In this document: piece after piece, positions 63,412 to 64,000 of the stretch
How positions within the stretch are numbered: position 1 is the first letter of the stretch
How the letters are laid out: every line of letters begins with the position of its first letter
Source: an uncultured Lachnospiraceae bacterium
GTDB taxonomy: Bacteria; Bacillota; Clostridia; Lachnospirales; Lachnospiraceae
Length of the DNA: 64,000 bases
Assembly: GCA_947630595.1 (NCBI GenBank)
Contig: CANRIG010000001.1
Span: forward strand, 1-64,000
Direction of reading: 5' to 3'
Translations under genes and position numbers: made by a program
The notes under the pieces: model-generated
Seen by the model: the letters and a program-made list of their open reading frames with translations, nothing else
Told to the model about the DNA's origin: nothing
Database searches by the model: none

Positions 63412-64000
63412 CTAATACTCAAGCTCGTTCTCTCCAAAATCAGCCAAACCAATTTGATATTTTCTATATACACCACTCATATCACACACTAGATCTTCAG
63501 CAATATGGGCCACCTGTTCTGAAGAAATTGGAAGTGCCAAATTTATCTTTTCCAAAAACTGTAACCCATAATAAAATGGTATAAAAGGTAAATGAATGAT
63601 ATGTGTTGTCTTACCAATCATTCCTGCCAGTTTCCACACAATCTCATCATACTCCATCGGCTCTTTTCCTCCAAACTCAACCACTTCTTCAGTCTGTCTG
63701 TCTAACATATATTTTACTGTTAACTTCGCCAGATCTTTCACATAAATCGGCTGTTCCAGGGCGTGTCCACTGCCAAACACAGGAACTGCTGGAAGTATTC
63801 GGATATAACTCAACAATGAAGTCAGACCATTCTTGCCTGCCCCATAAACTAAAGTCGGCCGGATGATCTTTGTTCTCAGTCCACTTTCTCTGACCAGTCG
63901 TTCACATACACGCTTACTTTCTGCATATGCTCCTCGATGCTTCAGGCGGACATTAATACTGCTAAAAAATATAAACTCCCTGCATTTCATTTTTCGGCAA
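63412..64000 (-). CDS. NAD-dependent epimerase/dehydratase, N-terminus beyond the window
   Basis: A partial gene of 192 or more residues that continues past the right edge. The active-site YxxxK is in GAYAESKRVCERL, after FIFFSSINV. IIRPTLVYGAGKNGLTSL and FGSGHALEQPIYVKDLAKL are typical of extended short-chain dehydrogenases acting on nucleotide or lipid-linked sugars. The N-terminal nucleotide-binding loop is not in the window, so its substrate cannot be judged. The position suggests part of the polysaccharide locus. Confidence 0.85.
   Translation of the reverse strand, partial: CRKMKCREFIFFSSINVRLKHRGAYAESKRVCERLVRESGLRTKIIRPTLVYGAGKNGLTSLLSYIRILPAVPVFGSGHALEQPIYVKDLAKLTVKYMLDRQTEEVVEFGGKEPMEYDEIVWKLAGMIGKTTHIIHLPFIPFYYGLQFLEKINLALPISSEQVAHIAEDLVCDMSGVYRKYQIGLADFGENELEY

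Overview
The window looks like a chromosomal segment of a GC-rich, endospore-forming Clostridia, most likely a Lachnospiraceae-type gut anaerobe. The grounds are a complete spoIIIAA-AH operon, a SpoIID/LytB protein, an anaerobic NTP-reductase activase (nrdG), a phenylalanine T-box, sigma-A promoters with strong AGGAGG ribosome binding sites, and Firmicutes-style cell-wall amidase repeats. No tRNA or rRNA genes, CRISPR array, intact insertion sequence or prophage module was seen.

Layout. 0.1-4.9 kb: secreted 5'-nucleotidase, two exported surface proteins and a sugar-type nucleotidyltransferase. 4.95-10.2 kb: the eight-gene spoIIIA operon (minus strand) behind a putative sigma-E promoter. 10.2-11.06 kb: a gene-poor stretch holding a repeat cluster, a candidate small RNA with a near-perfect promoter and terminator, and a 16-bp polypurine/polypyrimidine tandem array. 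11.05-13.4 kb: a GntR/ABC/DUF3592 operon. 13.5-17.8 kb: carbamate kinase, dut, nrdG, then a macro-domain/helix-turn-helix protein paired with a VWA protein. 17.8-23.5 kb: a Phe T-box leader followed by pheS, pheT, a histidine phosphatase and queA. 23.6-28.2 kb: a GH13 enzyme, a YihY/BrkB membrane protein and SpoIID/LytB. 28.3-35.4 kb: a PfkB kinase opposite a nucleoside-uptake operon (BMP-type binding protein, ABC ATPase, two permeases, nucleoside hydrolase). 35.4-39.1 kb: ilvN-ilvC-leuC-leuD. 39.1-42.3 kb: a cell-wall amidase, a CBS protein and a small protein. 42.4-64 kb: a long minus-strand exopolysaccharide locus.

How the genes work together. The polysaccharide locus has the steps from hexose phosphate to GDP-D-rhamnose: phosphohexomutase, two mannose-1-phosphate guanylyltransferases (one fused to mannose-6-phosphate isomerase), Gmd and Rmd. 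It also has dTDP-L-rhamnose reductase, a polyprenyl-phosphate sugar-phosphate transferase, three multi- or single-domain glycosyltransferases, a GtrII-like transferase, an MBOAT/AlgX-like O-acetylation pair and two small coiled-coil proteins placed beside glycosyltransferases. Flippase and polymerase genes are not visible and may lie beyond the right edge. The nucleoside operon would import nucleosides and release the base and ribose. The T-box would tie phenylalanyl-tRNA synthetase, and possibly queA, to Phe-tRNA charging.

A recurring feature is short tandem duplication, both between genes (10.2, 10.8, 14.4, 15.7 and 41.7 kb) and within genes (SpoIID, PfkB, amidase, macro-domain linker). A palindromic element also occurs three times. 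The most interesting candidates for new biology are the macro/HTH plus VWA pair with its repeat-built promoter, the candidate small RNA at 10.43-10.66 kb, the palindromic repeat family and the coiled-coil companions of the glycosyltransferases. All functional statements rest on reading the translated sequence by eye; no database search was run.
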